Positions 14,631 to 28,479 of a stretch of 64,000 bases of DNA are shown here, in pieces. Source of the DNA: Cymbidium sinense (lineage: Eukaryota; Streptophyta; Magnoliopsida; Asparagales; Orchidaceae); the NCBI GenBank assembly GCA_021442155.1, contig CM038221.1, positions 78,694,494 to 78,758,493 on the forward strand, written 5' to 3'. The position numbers were made by a program, and so were the translations under genes. Within the stretch, counting starts at the first letter, position 1; each line of letters opens with the position of its first letter. A model generated the notes under the pieces. The model ran no database searches. It saw nothing but the letters and a program-made list of their open reading frames with translations, and was not told the DNA's origin.

Positions 14631-17600
14631 TGTGGTTTTTTAATTTGGGGTTGTAGGGACAGTACACAGATCTTAGGAGGTAATTATTGAAGTGATCAGG
14701 TATGACATTAAAGTATGATGTGCCATCTCGGGAGATGGAAACATCACCCTAAAATGAACCTAATCACCTAATAAGGACTCCTAAGGCAAATGGGTCTACA
14801 TATATACTAGAGATCTTTCTCTTACTTTAGTAGATGGGTCTACATATACTAGAGATCTTTCCTGTACATTACATAGAGAAGTAAAACAAGGTTTATTTTA
14901 TGTTGGGGCTTTTAGTTTCTTATGTAAGCAATCTTTCATAGTTAATTACATCTTAGAAAATGAGAATTTCTTGAGAATACTCTTAATTAAAGTAGTAAAT
15001 AAGTATCTCCAAAGATTTCAAAGATAGGCTATCAAAAGAGTGGGTACTTTTGGAAATCAAGTGAGAAAATTCAAATAGGAAGACTTATTTTATGATTCCA
15101 AAAGAGAATAAGTAGGAAGCACTCATGATACTAGGAAGCCTAGTAAGTTTTTCAATCTACCCTATAATGAGGCTTTACATATTTAAAAGAGAGAATTTAC
15201 TTTTGTTTGAATTAAAATTTTATTAGAATGTTAAAGCTTATAGTCTAACAACACAAGATTGTGTAAATACCTAAAAGGTGAAGACTTATGCTCATAGCCC
15301 AAAGAAAGTAAGTAGCCTCAAAACCTAAATATAAAATGCTTTAACACAAGCTAGAAGCACAACCTAAGTCTAATCGAGAAAATGGGACATAATGGTTTAC
15401 CACCATAAGAGAGAATATACACATCTCGATATCTCTAGCCTTATAACCGTCTGGAGTGGCCGCCAGCTAATACCTCATACACTTTAAAACTATGAAGGTC
15501 AATCTTATGTAGATGCAAGATAGCTAAGCCATTATTTAATTAGGAAGGAAGCTTGAAATTCTAAACACACTCCTAAGAGACTAGATAATGATTGGTATGA
15601 AAATATGACTTTGATTAATGCAAAATTTACAACTTTTTAAGTCATTCTGACACATTTATTTGTGGACCAAGGTTTGGGACAATTATGCCTACATGCATGA
15701 TGAAGTATAGTTATGGGCCAAATCAACAAGAAAAGGTGTTCTCCACTACTTGGGATCGCCCTCAAAATTCAAGCATATCCTCTATCATACATGATTAACA
15801 TACAACATTCAGTTAAGGAGTTCCTAAATCTTAAATTTATCTTGATTATGAACCTAGGCTTTAAGATGAGGTTATGAGTTATATTAAAATTTAGTTATGA
15901 GTTTTTAGTGAGAATAAAAAATTTAATTTTACCTTAGAGAGCCTACTGCATCCAGGCCACACATTAAATCATCACATTTTAAGAAACCTATGAAAAGCAT
16001 GCCATCTCTAATGCACAAACTAAACACAATAATCAACATATAAATTTTATAAAAGAATAAAAGGCTGATGTGGCCAGGTACTGCCTTACACTTTGAAAAA
16101 AGAAAAAGGTTGGATAGCCGAGCTCTACCCTTATACAATCCAGATTACAATTAATTTTTTTTACAAATGTAATAAATTCTATGGGGGTCTTCAATCTTAG
16201 GCTCACTTTTTCTTTTTTTTGGATTAGTTTATTCTAGGCTTCATAGAGTCTCCTAGGTCTTTGCCTTCTAGCCACTGCTCATCTTAAACCCCATAGCACT
16301 ACTCCTAATCCTATTACAAAAATTGCATATTTATGGAAAATGAAACTTAACTACACCTACAAAATAGATGTTAGCTAAACAAACATATAAGACAAGCAAT
16401 TATATTTCACATGTTTGGACTTAACACCTTGCACTTGGGTAGCCAAACCCACCTATCCTAATTGGATTATGCTTAGGGGCATAAGCAGCACCTACAAGCA
16501 AGAACATTTATGTTTACTTATTATTACAACAAGCCCTTTAGCACAATCCCCTATAGAAAACATCATTAGGCTAATAGGTACACAACGTCAGTCTATGCAC
16601 AAATAATTCTAACATCCAGTCTAAAATATTACATCATAAAATAAAACATAACACCATAACTTACACCAACCTAACCTAGCATTGGTGACTTAGATTATGT
16701 GGTGTATGGTGTGTCTTCTCTTTAAGAGTATGATTATCTAAAGTATAGAATTGTTTAAGTTAAATATTAAGGGAGGTTTTACTTTAAATCTTTGAATGAA
16801 TTGATTAATTTTAATTTACACTTTCTTATTTCATTTAATGCCTACTGAACATCTAATCATTATGAAGAGAAGAAAGGGGTTTGACCCCCTTCATTCCTAC
16901 CCTAAGTTATTTTCTAAAAGTATATTATTATGATTTTAGTTTCTTTAGTGAACCATTTATTAAACATTTTAATTATTAAGCCTAAGTTTAGGTTAGTTAT
17001 AAGGAGTCTTTTTTAATCATAAAAGGCATCATAGGATTAATAAAATTGAATAACAATTTCATGAATAACATTCCACTACTTCTTTCAATCATCAATAGCA
17101 TACACACTTCTTCATTTTTTTTATTGTTCATGATATTTGAATTAATATACATATTTGTAATGCAATATTAATATATTTATATTTTGCACACTTGATGCTA
17201 ATTAATGCAAGAATTTCAATAAAAAAAGAAAAGATTCATTTCATAGTTATTAGAGATTTGAGCAAGTGTATGTCATTGTTAAACAAGGAAAGTGAGATTA
17301 TCTATGACCTCCTTGGGGATACTTAAAGACTTGTATTCCTAGAATGTCCAGACTATATACCTATGAGCTTAAATATATGTAAACATATACATAAGATTAG
17401 AAATGAAAATCATGAAAAGGTTATATAAAAGAAAATATTTTGTTCATGTAATGCAAAGTTTTATCCTAAATTCTAGCACATGAATACACATGAATAAAAT
17501 TAAGCAAGTACGTACCATTGTTAAATGAGAAAAGTGACTTTATCTAAGACCTCCTTGGGTATACTTAAAGCCTTGTGTTCTTGGGATGTCCAGACTATAT

Positions 17601-19796
17601 ACCTGTCCAACTCCAAACATATGTAAACATACACATGAACCATGAAAATAAAATAATCCTTTACTATCTCTAAATTATAACTAAATGTAAACTTTGTTGA
17701 ACATTTATAGCCAACATTAGCTTAGATTTTACATCATTAGCTTATAGTTTTGTAAGTAATTTAGGATTTATTAGTGAGAATAGCACACCATATAATAATA
17801 TTTATCCAACACATGCAACCTAAATGCAACCATATTCTTTTGATTCTCTCTCTCTCTTTCTCTCTCTTTTGAAATAACATGAACATGTGAATCAAAAGGC
17901 ATGCACATTTACAATAATTAAAAAGAAGAAATTAAATTGCCCCATAACATATTCAATTACATTAAGTCCTAAAGACAATCAAGCTAAATAAATACTCCTT
18001 AAGACTAATCAAAATTCTTATAAGATTTGATTTTGATGTTTTAATTATTAAAACCTAAAGAGGAAAGATGCCCATCCCATGTCTGTGATTTGATATATTT
18101 AAAAAAAGAAATTAAATGGATTTTATGGACTGATTAGGTTCAAGCCATTAAGCACATCAACTTAATTACCCTTCCCTAAACTTCTTTAATTTAATTAACT
18201 ACTTGATCATGAGCCTTCAATGATATGCTTTTGAAAGTTGCAATGCTCCTAAAGGAATCTAATGCAATTAGGCTCATGCATAAGAGTTAAATAGTTTAAA
18301 GAAGAAAAAAATCTAAGTTAAGTACTTCTATGATTTTCCCATACCAATGGGTTAATCATAATTTATTTAATGAATTTATGTTATTAAACACATAAAGGGA
18401 AATCAATAGATTATGTTTGAATTATCTTAACCAATCATTAATTTTGTTTGATTTCTATTGTATCATTATTTTTTTAATTAATCCCTAATTATTACCTTTG
18501 TTAATTAGCCCTCTTAAGGAAATACATTTAAAAAAATAATTAGGAAAGGGGTCCTAACTACTTCTCCTCACTATTCCTAATGTTCACAATGATTAATTAT
18601 CATTACTTATTTAATTTTCACTATTCATAAATTTTAATAATTATTTAATTAGTTAAAGAGAGTAGTTAGGATTGAAATTTCAAATTCTTTAAATCACATG
18701 GAAAATAATTCCAAAAAACTTATGGGAGGCAGAGGACTTCCCATGGAATCATCCCATCAAATTTGGAAATAATTAACCAAATAACTTGGCCTTAATTTAG
18801 GTAATTACTGTATGCTTCAAACCTTAATTAAGCACTGTTCAATGGACATAAATTATGGATTTTGTTTTTCTAAAATTTTCCTCTATCAAACCTTCCTTAA
18901 ATGAGCTTATTTGCATTTTGTGAATTTTCCTACAATTAGTTATAATTTTTTGAAGTTCTAGTCATTTAATTACATTTTAAAGCTAATTAACCTTTTAAAT
19001 CATCGGCTCCATGCTGACATTGACGCGACAACACTTTTCACATGGAGTCGTGATATTGGTTACTTAAATCGTTCAACGTGGGATTGACTTCAGCGGTGGA
19101 TGCGGTTATCGATCTCGGACGGCGAGATTAATCTTATGATTTCAAAGAGATTAAATCAAAATTTCTAACATGATTAATCGTGGTTGTTTATTCTAATCAT
19201 GTGAAATGGATGGCCAGTGATCCGTCATCACACGATCGTTGGAAGATGGACACCGTCCACCTTCTGCCTCTCGATCTGAGCTCATTGAAGCTCGTTCGAC
19301 GGTGAAATTGACTCCAAAATGATCAGGGAATGCATCTAGGAAAATCCTCCGATGAAGATCACATGAAAACATGATTCACATCAAAAAAGACCAACACTTA
19401 GGGGGAAAAGCTACAGTTGCTAGATTTTTACCTCACCAAAGCTATAGCATGGAAATCCACCATTGAGATAACTTCATCTTGAAAATAGAAAGCCTTATTG
19501 AGAAGATCATGAGCTATCTCCCTACCAATTGCTCTATGGACCAAATGCCGTCGTAGCTCTCCAAAGTTAGTCTTGAGATATCTTTCGATGGTTGAATCAC
19601 TCAGGAAATGATTCATTTCAGTTCACTGGAGTGAGGTGAAGGTGTGGGAAGAGTTAATTTGGGTTTGGTGGACGTTTAGAAAACTTGGATGGATGGAGCT
19701 CTCAGCTTCGATCGGGAGCTGGTCTCGCCAGTAATGGAACACACGAGGAGCCAGGAGAAGGTATGGGATTATGTGGAATGCTCTAGGGAAGGTGTG
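14631..19796 (-). mobile_element. Giant LTR (minus), 3'-end side, broken at 19796
   Basis: The + strand begins TGTGGTTTTTTAATTTGGGG, the complement of the LTR 3' end (CCACA), directly abutting copia integrase sequence. No primer-binding site lies to the left, so this LTR inserted into the copia element as a solo or 3' LTR. It runs through all distal modules, the duplicated module (17270-17620) and the GC block (about 18990-19790). It then stops mid-LTR at 19796, where a plus-strand LTR starts. The LTR proximal (array) part is therefore displaced or lost. A small tandem duplication containing 'gatgggtctacatata' is at about 14790-14870, and a CT-rich run is at 17844-17870. Confidence 0.8.
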
Positions 19797-20429
19797 TGTT
19801 GACCTCACTTTTGGAGTGAGAATTAACATTTCTCATCTTAGATTTAGGAACCTTATAGACTCTTAGATTTTCTTAGTGCTAAGACACTTTTAGTGATTAA
19901 GGAAATACTAAACCTAAGCTTAGAGACTTAGAGAACATAACCTTAAGCCAAAAGTTTTCCTTAGGATAAATAGTTTTCACCTACCCTAAGGCCTAAACCA
20001 AGACTCATACCCATTCACTCATTCGAACTTAAGCTATGTGATTAAAGTTATACCATCTCAGACCAATTCAATTAATCTTAATTGAATTTGGTTTTCCAAT
20101 CCAAGCTCCAAGCCAAATTAACTTGTGTGTTGACCCAAGTTAACCCCTACCATAATCCTTTAACTCCATCCAAACTCATTAAAACTAAATCCAACTTAAT
20201 TTTCTCAACCTCTCCAATTTTTCATTACATCATTTCATGCTATGCCAATACTTGCAATCAAGCTAATTGAACCAAAGAAAAGTGTCCAACACAAGTTAGC
20301 CCATTTGACCTAAAGGGTTCAAATGAACCAAAACCTAATTGAGCCTAAATCAATTGTGATCAAAGCCACTAATCAACTCTAAATCTATTATTGAACCCCT
20401 CTCAATGCTTAATTAACACCAACTCAACC

Positions 20430-22290
20430 CAATTCAACCCAATCAACCCAATTGATTCACTTGACCCAATGAGACCCCTAAATGATAAATTTGATTCAAA
20501 CTTTAGTATAACCTAAATTAGATTAAATAAACTCACCCAATTCCTTTCATAATAATTTTTGATCATCTTTGATTACCCAATTGTAATTAATTGGGTCAAA
20601 TTAAGCCAATTTTACCACTTAACCCACGTTGACTCAATTGACCTAAAGGATCAAATTGGGACAAATCTCATTTCAATCCAAAATAATTCCAACCAATGCC
20701 TCTAATCAATCATAAATAGATTATTGAACACCCTACAATCATCAATTGAAGCAAATTTGCCAACCCAATTGACCTACTTAGCCCAAACTGACCTAAAAGA
20801 TCAAATTAAATCAAAACTCATTATAATCCAAATCAATTTAAACCAACACCTACAATCACTCCCAAATGATCAATTGACCATATATCTCACCCATATTCAA
20901 GCCAATTTGGCCATTTTAGTTAAATTGGTCATGACCCATTTGACCTAAATTGAGCCGAATGAACCAAATCCAAATCTAACCCAAATTGAATCAAACCAGT
21001 AATGCTCACACATTCCAAATGACCAATTAAACTTACCCAGACTCTCAGTTTGACTCAATTTGGTCAAAATGGTCAACTTAGCCCAAGTTAGCCCATTTTA
21101 CCTACATGAATCAAATTGAGCTAAACCCAACCCAACCAAACTTGGCATAAATTATCCTTGGGCCTGCCCAAGTGGCCCAACCCATGGTAAACCCAGTTTG
21201 GGTCAAACCCATTGAAAAAAGCCACCCAAATGGGACAAAATCCCCATTTGGATGGGTTCTCCCCCTCCCCCACCCCATGGCAGCTACCTTTGGCTCTTCT
21301 TGGACAAGAGGGCCACTGACCCAACCTAAACCAAGGCTACTTGGCTCAACCTTTAGCCATGAGAGGGTGAGTTCACCTATGACAACCCAATCAACCCAAT
21401 TCAACCCAATCAACCCAATTGATTCACTTGACCTAATTAGACCTAAATGATCAATTTGATTCAAACTTCAATCCAACCCAAATTAGATTAAATCAACTCA
21501 CCCAATCCCTTCCATAATGATGTTGATCATTTTTTATGACCTAATTGCAATCAATTGAGTCAAATCAATCCAAGTTGACCACTTAATCGAAGTTGATCCA
21601 ATTGACTAAAGGGCCAAATTGGACCAACTCTCATTTCAATCCAAAATGATTTCAACCAATGCCTCTAATCATATATAAATTGATTATTGAACACCCTACA
21701 ATCATCAATTAAAGCAAATTTGACTAAGCCAACCCAATTGACCTACTTAGCCCAAATTAACTTAAAATATCAATACAAATAAAAAATCATTCTAATCTAA
21801 ATCAATTCAAACAAACACCTAATCATTCCCAAATGATCACTTGAACATAGATCTAACCAATACTCAAGCCAATTTGGCCAATTTGGTCAAATTGGTTAAC
21901 ATGACCCCATTTGACCCACATTTAATCAAACTAATTGCACTCACACATTCCAAATGACCAATTAAACTTACCCAAACTCTCACTTTGACCCAATTTGATC
22001 AAAATGGTCAACTTAGCCCATTTAACCTACATGAATCAAATTGAGCCAAACCCAACCAAACTTGACATGACTCATGACTTGTCCAAGTTGGCCCAACCCA
22101 TGGTGAACCTAATTTGGGTCAAACCTATTGAACCAAGCCACTCAAATGGGATAGAATTCCCATTTGGATGGACTCTCCAACTCCCCACCTCATGGTAGCA
22201 CCTTTTGCTCTTCTTGGACAAGAGGACCACTGACTAACCAAACCCAAGGCTTGGGCTCAGCCTTTGGCAATGAGAGGATGAGTTCACTGA
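20430..22290. repeat. About 0.95-kb tandem duplication inside the LTR
   Basis: 'aattgattcacttgacc' at about 20450 recurs at about 21417, and many following phrases repeat in order. 'tcttcttggacaagagg' at 21296 recurs at 22210. The offset drifts from about 967 to about 914 bp through indels. Each copy carries several 160-bp array units plus a unique GC-richer tail (about 21150-21380 and 22080-22290). Sister LTRs have one copy, so this LTR is unusually expanded. Confidence 0.75.
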
Positions 22291-22499
22291 TGGAAACCCA
22301 TTGGTCAACCTAATGGGGGCTGTACACCCTATGCCAGACCACTACACTCCCTCAGCCTCTCACCCTCAACCCCTCAGTAGTCCCACTTACCCATGCCTCG
22401 GTGCTAAGGTTAAACTAATCACAACCCTTGGTTCAACTGGGGAGGAGAATATACTCCTCCCCATGGATTCAAACACACACCTTCCTTAAAGCATTTCGC

Positions 22500-23300
22500 A
22501 CAGTCGCATACCCTCTCCTAAGCTCTTCATGTGCTCCATCACCGGTGAGACCACCCCCGATCCAGCCCGAGAGCTCTGTCTATCCAAGTTTCTAAAATCT
22601 CCACCAAACCAAAATTAACTCTTCCCACACTTTCACCTCACTCCGGTGAGCAAAAATAAATCATTTCTTGAGAGATTTGACCACTATAAGATGTCCCTAG
22701 ACCAACTCCTATGAGCTTTACGGTGGTGTTTGGTCCACAGAGTAATCGATGAAGAGGCAGCTCGTGATCTTCTCAATAGGACTTCGTCTCTTCAAGACGA
22801 AGCTACCTCTATCGATGGACCATAGGTCTATAACTCCAGTGAGGTAAAAATTTGTCAACCATAGTTCTACCCCTATGTTGGTCTTTTTTAAAGTAAATTA
22901 TGTTTTTGTGTGATTTTCACCGTAGGATCACTTTAGTTCATTCATTAATCATTTTGGAGTCAATTTCACCATTGTACAACCTCCAATGAGCTCGATTAAG
23001 TGGCGGACGGTGTCCATCTTCCGGAGCTCATGGGATGATAAATCATCAGTCGTTCATTTTGCATGATTAGAATGGACCATCGTGATTAATTGCAAAATCC
23101 TGATATAATCCCTTTGAAATCACAAGATTAATCTCAACCATCCGATCCCAGATTGAACGGTCAGGATGAAACCACGTCCGCCATCACTGAGTAAGATGTC
23201 ACGTTAGTCATTTAAATAACCAATACTGTGACACCATATGGAAAACATTACTGCATCAGCGTTCGCATGATGCCAATGGTTTAAATGATTAATTAGGTGT
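22500..23300 (+). promoter_or_regulatory. GC-richer block of plus LTR, candidate promoter region
   Basis: Reverse-complement counterpart of 18990-19690, with recognisable shared phrases such as the 'tcaagacgaagctacct' region at 22791 and the core at 23208-23245 (ATTTAAATAACCAATA, then ACACCATATGG). Sense matches the LTR orientation. The ATTTAAATA and CCAAT elements are adjacent, as in the sister copy at 55150. The function is inferred, not shown. Confidence 0.45.
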
Positions 23301-25239
23301 TACAAATGTAATGAAAGAGTCAAAACTTCAAAAAAAATCATAACTAATTGTAGAAAATTCCAAAAATACAAATAAACCCATTTTGGTAAAGTTAGACAAC
23401 ATAGGAGAATTTAAGAAAAATAAAATCTCTAATTTATGTTTAGTGAATAGTGCTTAATTAAGGTTTGAAGCTTAGGATAATTACCTTAATTAAGGCTTAA
23501 TTAATTGGTCCATTAATTCCAAATTTTATGGGATGATTCCATGAGATGTCCTCTGCCTCCTATAATTTATTTGGAATTATTTTCTATGTAATATAAAAAA
23601 ATTAGAATTTCAATCCTAATTACCTTCACTAACTAATTTCATAATTATTAAAATTGATAAATAGTATAAATTAAATAATTAATGATAATTAATCATTATG
23701 AATAGTGGGAATAGTGAGGAAAAATAATTAAGACCCTTTCCCTAATTATTTTTTCCAAATGCATATCTTCAAGAAGGTTAATTAACAAATGTGATAATTA
23801 GGGATAAATTGGAAAAATTGATGATATAAATTAAAGTAAAACAAAATTAATGATTGGTTAAGATAATTCAAATATAATTAATTAGTTTTTTTATGTGTTT
23901 AGTAACATAAAGTTGTTAAGGAAATTATGGTTGAGTCATTGGTATGGGAAAATCATAAGAGTACTTAAATTAGATTTTTTTTCCTTCTTTAATTAAATTA
24001 ACACTTAAGAATGAGCCTAATTGTATTAGATCCCTTTAGGTGCATTACAAATTTTACTTTCCTAAAAGCATATCATTGAAGGCTCATGATCAAGTAGTTA
24101 ATTAAATTAAAAGAAGCTTTGGAAAGGGTAGTCAAATCAATGTACTTAATGGTTTAAACCTAATCAAGTAATATAAAAAATCTATTTAATTACTTTCCTT
24201 AAATACATTAAATCACCAACATGGGATGGGGTAAATACTAAGTATCATCTCTCTTCTTTAGGTTTTAATAATTCAAACACCAAAATTAAATTTCATAAGA
24301 ATTTTGGTTAGTCTTAAGAAATATATGTTTGGCTTGATTGTCCTTAAGATTTAATGTAATTGAATATGTCATGTGTCAATGTTTAATTACTTCTTTTCAT
24401 TCATCATAAATGTGCATGCCATTTGTGTCATATGGTCATGTTTTCAAAATAAAGAGAATCAAAAGAACATGGTTATATCTAAGTTACATGTGTTGGATAA
24501 ATATTATTATAAGGTGTGGCTATTATCACTAATAAATTCGTAATTAATTTTCAAAACTATAATCTAATGAAGAAAAATATAAGTTAATATTAGTTACAAA
24601 TATTCAATAAAGTTTACATTTAAGTTATAATTTCAAGATAGTAAGGGTTTGTTTTATCTTTATGTTTTATGTACATATTTACATACATTTGAATTGGTAA
24701 GTATATAGTATGAGCATCCCGAGAACATGAGGCTTTAAATAGCCCCAAGTAGGTCTTAGATAACCTCACTTCTCTCGTTTAACAATGGCACATCCTTGTT
24801 GTTGACCTATAAATAATTTTCATATGCTTAATTAAGCAAATATATTGAAATTAGTAAGAATTAGATGCTGTTTCGTGAAAATGAGAGTTGGAAGCATATG
24901 GATCATGATCAAAATTAATCGAGATGACTTTTGATCATAAAATCGGATTACGTCGTTGAATTCAGAACATTGAATTTACCTAGAAATGACACCCATAATA
25001 CGTGGGTTTGATTTTGGTAAGATTCTGCACCCATCTTAATGCAATCAAGCCATTAAAAATAAAGGAAAATCATATATTTATTTTAATTTGATTAGATAAA
25101 GTTTTAGTAATTGATTTACCCCAATATTAATTAAGAATTTTTATTCCTTCCAAAATAATAAATAATTTTGGATTTTAACTTTCAAAATCCTGCTAATTGT
25201 TGGATAAAGAAAAGGAAATTAATTAATTAAGAAATTAGG

Positions 25240-26400
25240 TCACCTTAGCCCCTATTTTTTTCCCTCTCACTTCGAAGCATAGTGGGATCACCTCGTTAGC
25301 ACAGCAGCCGATGCCTATTTTCTCTTGCTACAAGCCAAAACCCTTCTCTGGTCCATCTCGATGCTCGCTCTCTCTTTCTCCTGCTCTCTTTCTCTCTCAC
25401 CCCAATCACCCTGTCTGGAATGAATCGCAAGCCGTAAGCTCTTCCTCTCTCTCTTTTTCCTGCCTGATTCCTTCGATTAAAGCACAGCCGCCCTCCCTTA
25501 TCCTTCTTCCCGCGAGGTCCTCATCACCGACCTGTACCCGACGTCGCTCCTCACCAAAGCCGAGAACTTTAACTCCCTTACCGTAAATCCTTTCACCGTC
25601 TGGAATGAACTTGCTCCAATCCCATCGACAATATTCGAACAAGCATATTGAAGCATGACTTGTTCATCCCATCAACTCTCAATTTTCTCTGCTGGAGACT
25701 GCATGAAATCCAATCATAATCTTTTCTGATTCTTGCAATCAGCCAAACCCATACCCTTTGCTTTCTAATGGAATCTCGTTTGGCTGGTATCACAAGTCTC
25801 TCCCTTGTCCACACAAACCCTACAGCCGATGTCCTCTCTCTCCCCTCTGATTCGAGATATAATCCATGCTTCCCTTCTGCTACAGTACCCACAACAACAT
25901 TCTTAAATAACCCGCGACTCTCCCATCACGTTGTAGCAAACTTAAAACTCACTCGTTAACCTTTGTCTACCCTACTACATACTTTGCATCATTCTAACTT
26001 ATCTAAAAATAGTGAATCCACTCACCATGTACTCTGTAAATCCAGATTTTGCAATGCAAAATTAGGTTTTGGGGTTATCGTCGGCTAGATTTAAGTTAGA
26101 TCTGGCCTGAATCTCGCTCCTTCCGATATTACATCTCTTCCTACAACCTCTTACCTTCCCTTTTAGCAACCGAGAGTCAACTCCATCATCAGACGGGTTC
26201 CTCTCAGCATTCCCTTCCCATCTTTTGCACTCCAATCTATTATTTTTCCCAATAAAGCTGCGAGCCCCAAAACTCGGGCATCCCCCTACCGTAATCGAGA
26301 GATAACTCTACCATCAGGCAGGTTCCTCTTGGTTTTGACTATGAAGCCCTTTCTTTACCCAGTTATCGCTACACACCTGTTACCCCTCTCATGGCTTTCT
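25240..26400 (+). other. CT-rich, GC-richer tract within the insert
   Basis: Pyrimidine-rich plus strand with repeated CTCTC runs. A 91-codon open frame (25311-25586) is rich in S, P and L, has no recognisable domain, and is opposed by open minus frames, as expected of skewed composition. 'gggttcctctcagc' near 26199 and 'caggttcctcttgg' near 26319 form an imperfect repeat about 120 bp apart. Such a tract could be a retroelement promoter or leader. I see no gene. Confidence 0.35.
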
Positions 26401-26577
26401 TTCTATCTTATCTCTTTAGGATAAAAGAGAGATCAGATTTAAATATTATCGCTCTTAAGTTGCAAATCAGTCGTATTGTCATGCAAGTTCATTATTGTCG
26501 CTGAATGTGGATGTGTACAAATGTGTGAATGTGTTTAGAATATATGTATTTATTTCTTTATGCATACTAAAGGAATC

Positions 26578-26660
26578 GTTATGCTCATCAGGGCGTAACA
26601 AGATAAAAAATCGACCGAGGTGCTTTAAAATACCAATTGTCACGCTCATCAGGGCATGAC
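26578..26660. repeat. Pair of 22-nt stem-loops, 61 bp apart, with a paired base change
   Basis: The first hairpin pairs GTTATGC (26578-26584) with GCGTAAC (26593-26599) around the loop TCATCAGG. The second pairs GTCACGC (26639-26645) with GCATGAC (26654-26660) around the same loop. The third pair is T-A in one and C-G in the other, while the fifth pair is T-G in the first and a C/A mismatch in the second. The role is unknown. Confidence 0.6.
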
Positions 26661-27866
26661 GGGTAGGCCAAAATAGTTCTGATGCAACCCCCTATGAGGG
26701 GATGACACTGAAATACTGCCAAAATATTGCTAAAATTTATCCAAAATTCATACTTACAAATAAAATTCAAGCTAAACAAATAACACTGCTTAAGCTCGCT
26801 AAAATAAAATTGATATTGAATTAAATTTTGAATTATAAACGAGAATGAATTTGAAATAAATTTAAAGATTATATTTCAAATAATGAAAGATCAACTGAAC
26901 TCAAACAAATTTATGAACTTGAAATGAATTGAATATTTTGGTAATAAATATAAATTTAGTACTTCAATATCTCATTTCAATTGATTTAGAAGATGATCTA
27001 ACTAAATATTTAATTAGAGCACAAAAGATCTTTTTGGAATTAAAATATAGTTTTAAAATCATAATTCACTCCAATGAATTGGACAAAATCAAAGAATTCA
27101 TAAGAGATTTTTAATGAGATCTAATGATTACTAATAAATATAATCAATGAATCCTTGGAAAATATTCAAAGCATATTATTCATCTAATTAAGTACTTGAA
27201 TTGGTTCAAGGAGAAATTGAATAGATTTTGTGATAAGTTTGAGAATTATTAATAGATATAAATGAGAGTTTATTGAACATTCAAAGACTAATCAACTTTG
27301 AATAAAAGAAAGTAATTAAATGTTATTCCAAGGGATCAAATAGGCTATTAAAATAATTTAAAACACTTTCAACACTACTGAATCTACAATACAAATTTAG
27401 AAACACACAGAAGGTGTTAATTTTAGTTCTAAGTAAACCTCACATGCTTTATAAGGCATCTATTAAATTCAACTTGGATATTCTTATAATTCATATAAAT
27501 ATCCAGTTGAATTTAATTTGATATGCATTCATCATAAGATAAACTTTTAATAAAATTCAAATGCATCAAAATTCATATCAATTCTCGTTGGTATTGAAGT
27601 ATATGTGAGTGCTTTAGAAACAAAAATTTCTTTAAAAATCTATGTAAGCACTTGAATTGAATCAACCGCATGAGCCCCGATACTTATACTAAATACCTAA
27701 ACTTAGTATCTGAGGATGCTGCACGGGTTAAAAAAAAAAGAGAAAAGGAGAAGAATGATGAGATTAATCCAATCCTTTATGACTATATGTATACAACCTA
27801 ATGAATGTCTTCAATGCTAATTTAAGTCAATGAAAGATATAAATATTTAGCTTCATAGAATGTGAT

Positions 27867-28283
27867 CATAGTAGACCTAATCCTCTATGCTAGAAATAGA
27901 GTTGACAAGGTTTACTAAATGATCAACTTCTAAATAAATTAAATTACATTAGATCATAAGACCCAATCCTCTATATTTCTAATAAGAGTTGACAAGGTCT
28001 ATTAAATGATCAACTTCTAAATGAACTTAAATTACATTAGATCATAAAACCCAATCTTCTATATTTGCGATAAGAGTTGGCAAGGTCTACTAAATGATCA
28101 ACTTCTGAATGAACTTAAACTACATTAGATCATAAGACTCAATCCTCTATATTTACAATGGGGTTGACAAGGTCTGTTATGATATCAATTTTTTAAAGAA
28201 TTTAAGTTACACATAAGTCATAGACCCGATCCTCTACTAGCAAATAAGTAGAGTTGACAAGGTCTACCCTGATGATGGTCACG
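27867..28283. repeat. 88-bp tandem array, four full units and one partial
   Basis: Units start at 27867, 27955, 28043, 28131 and 28219, an exact 88-bp spacing. Each opens 'cata.ga.cc.a' and carries 'gagttgacaaggtct'. Units 1-3 are very similar, unit 4 diverges in its second half and the fifth is cut at about 28283. Not found elsewhere in the window. Confidence 0.92.
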
Positions 28284-28479
28284 TTGATTAAAATTTTTCA
28301 ACTAGAGGGGATATTATCATTAAGAGATACTTGAGCTCTAAACTAATTCATCATAAACTAAATTTTAACTATGTAAATATCTGAACTAGATGAAATTTAT
28401 TATTTAAATACCTAAAGTAAATAATTCATCCACTCATCCACCATCATTTGTTGGAAATGACAAATTAAGAAAGCTTTAG

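Noticed and set aside
21111..21464. 117-codon minus-strand open frame and overlapping frames on both strands
   Set aside because: Lies in the low-complexity LTR array and GC tail. Three mutually overlapping frames are open there, none has a recognisable domain and sister LTRs do not keep the frame.
25311..25586. 91-codon S/P/L-rich open frame as a signal-peptide or hydroxyproline-rich protein
   Set aside because: The product reflects the CT-rich composition. Opposing minus frames are also open and no domain or gene context supports it.
27660..28300. 88-bp repeats as a CRISPR array
   Set aside because: Units are contiguous without unique spacers, and the genome is a plant nuclear one.
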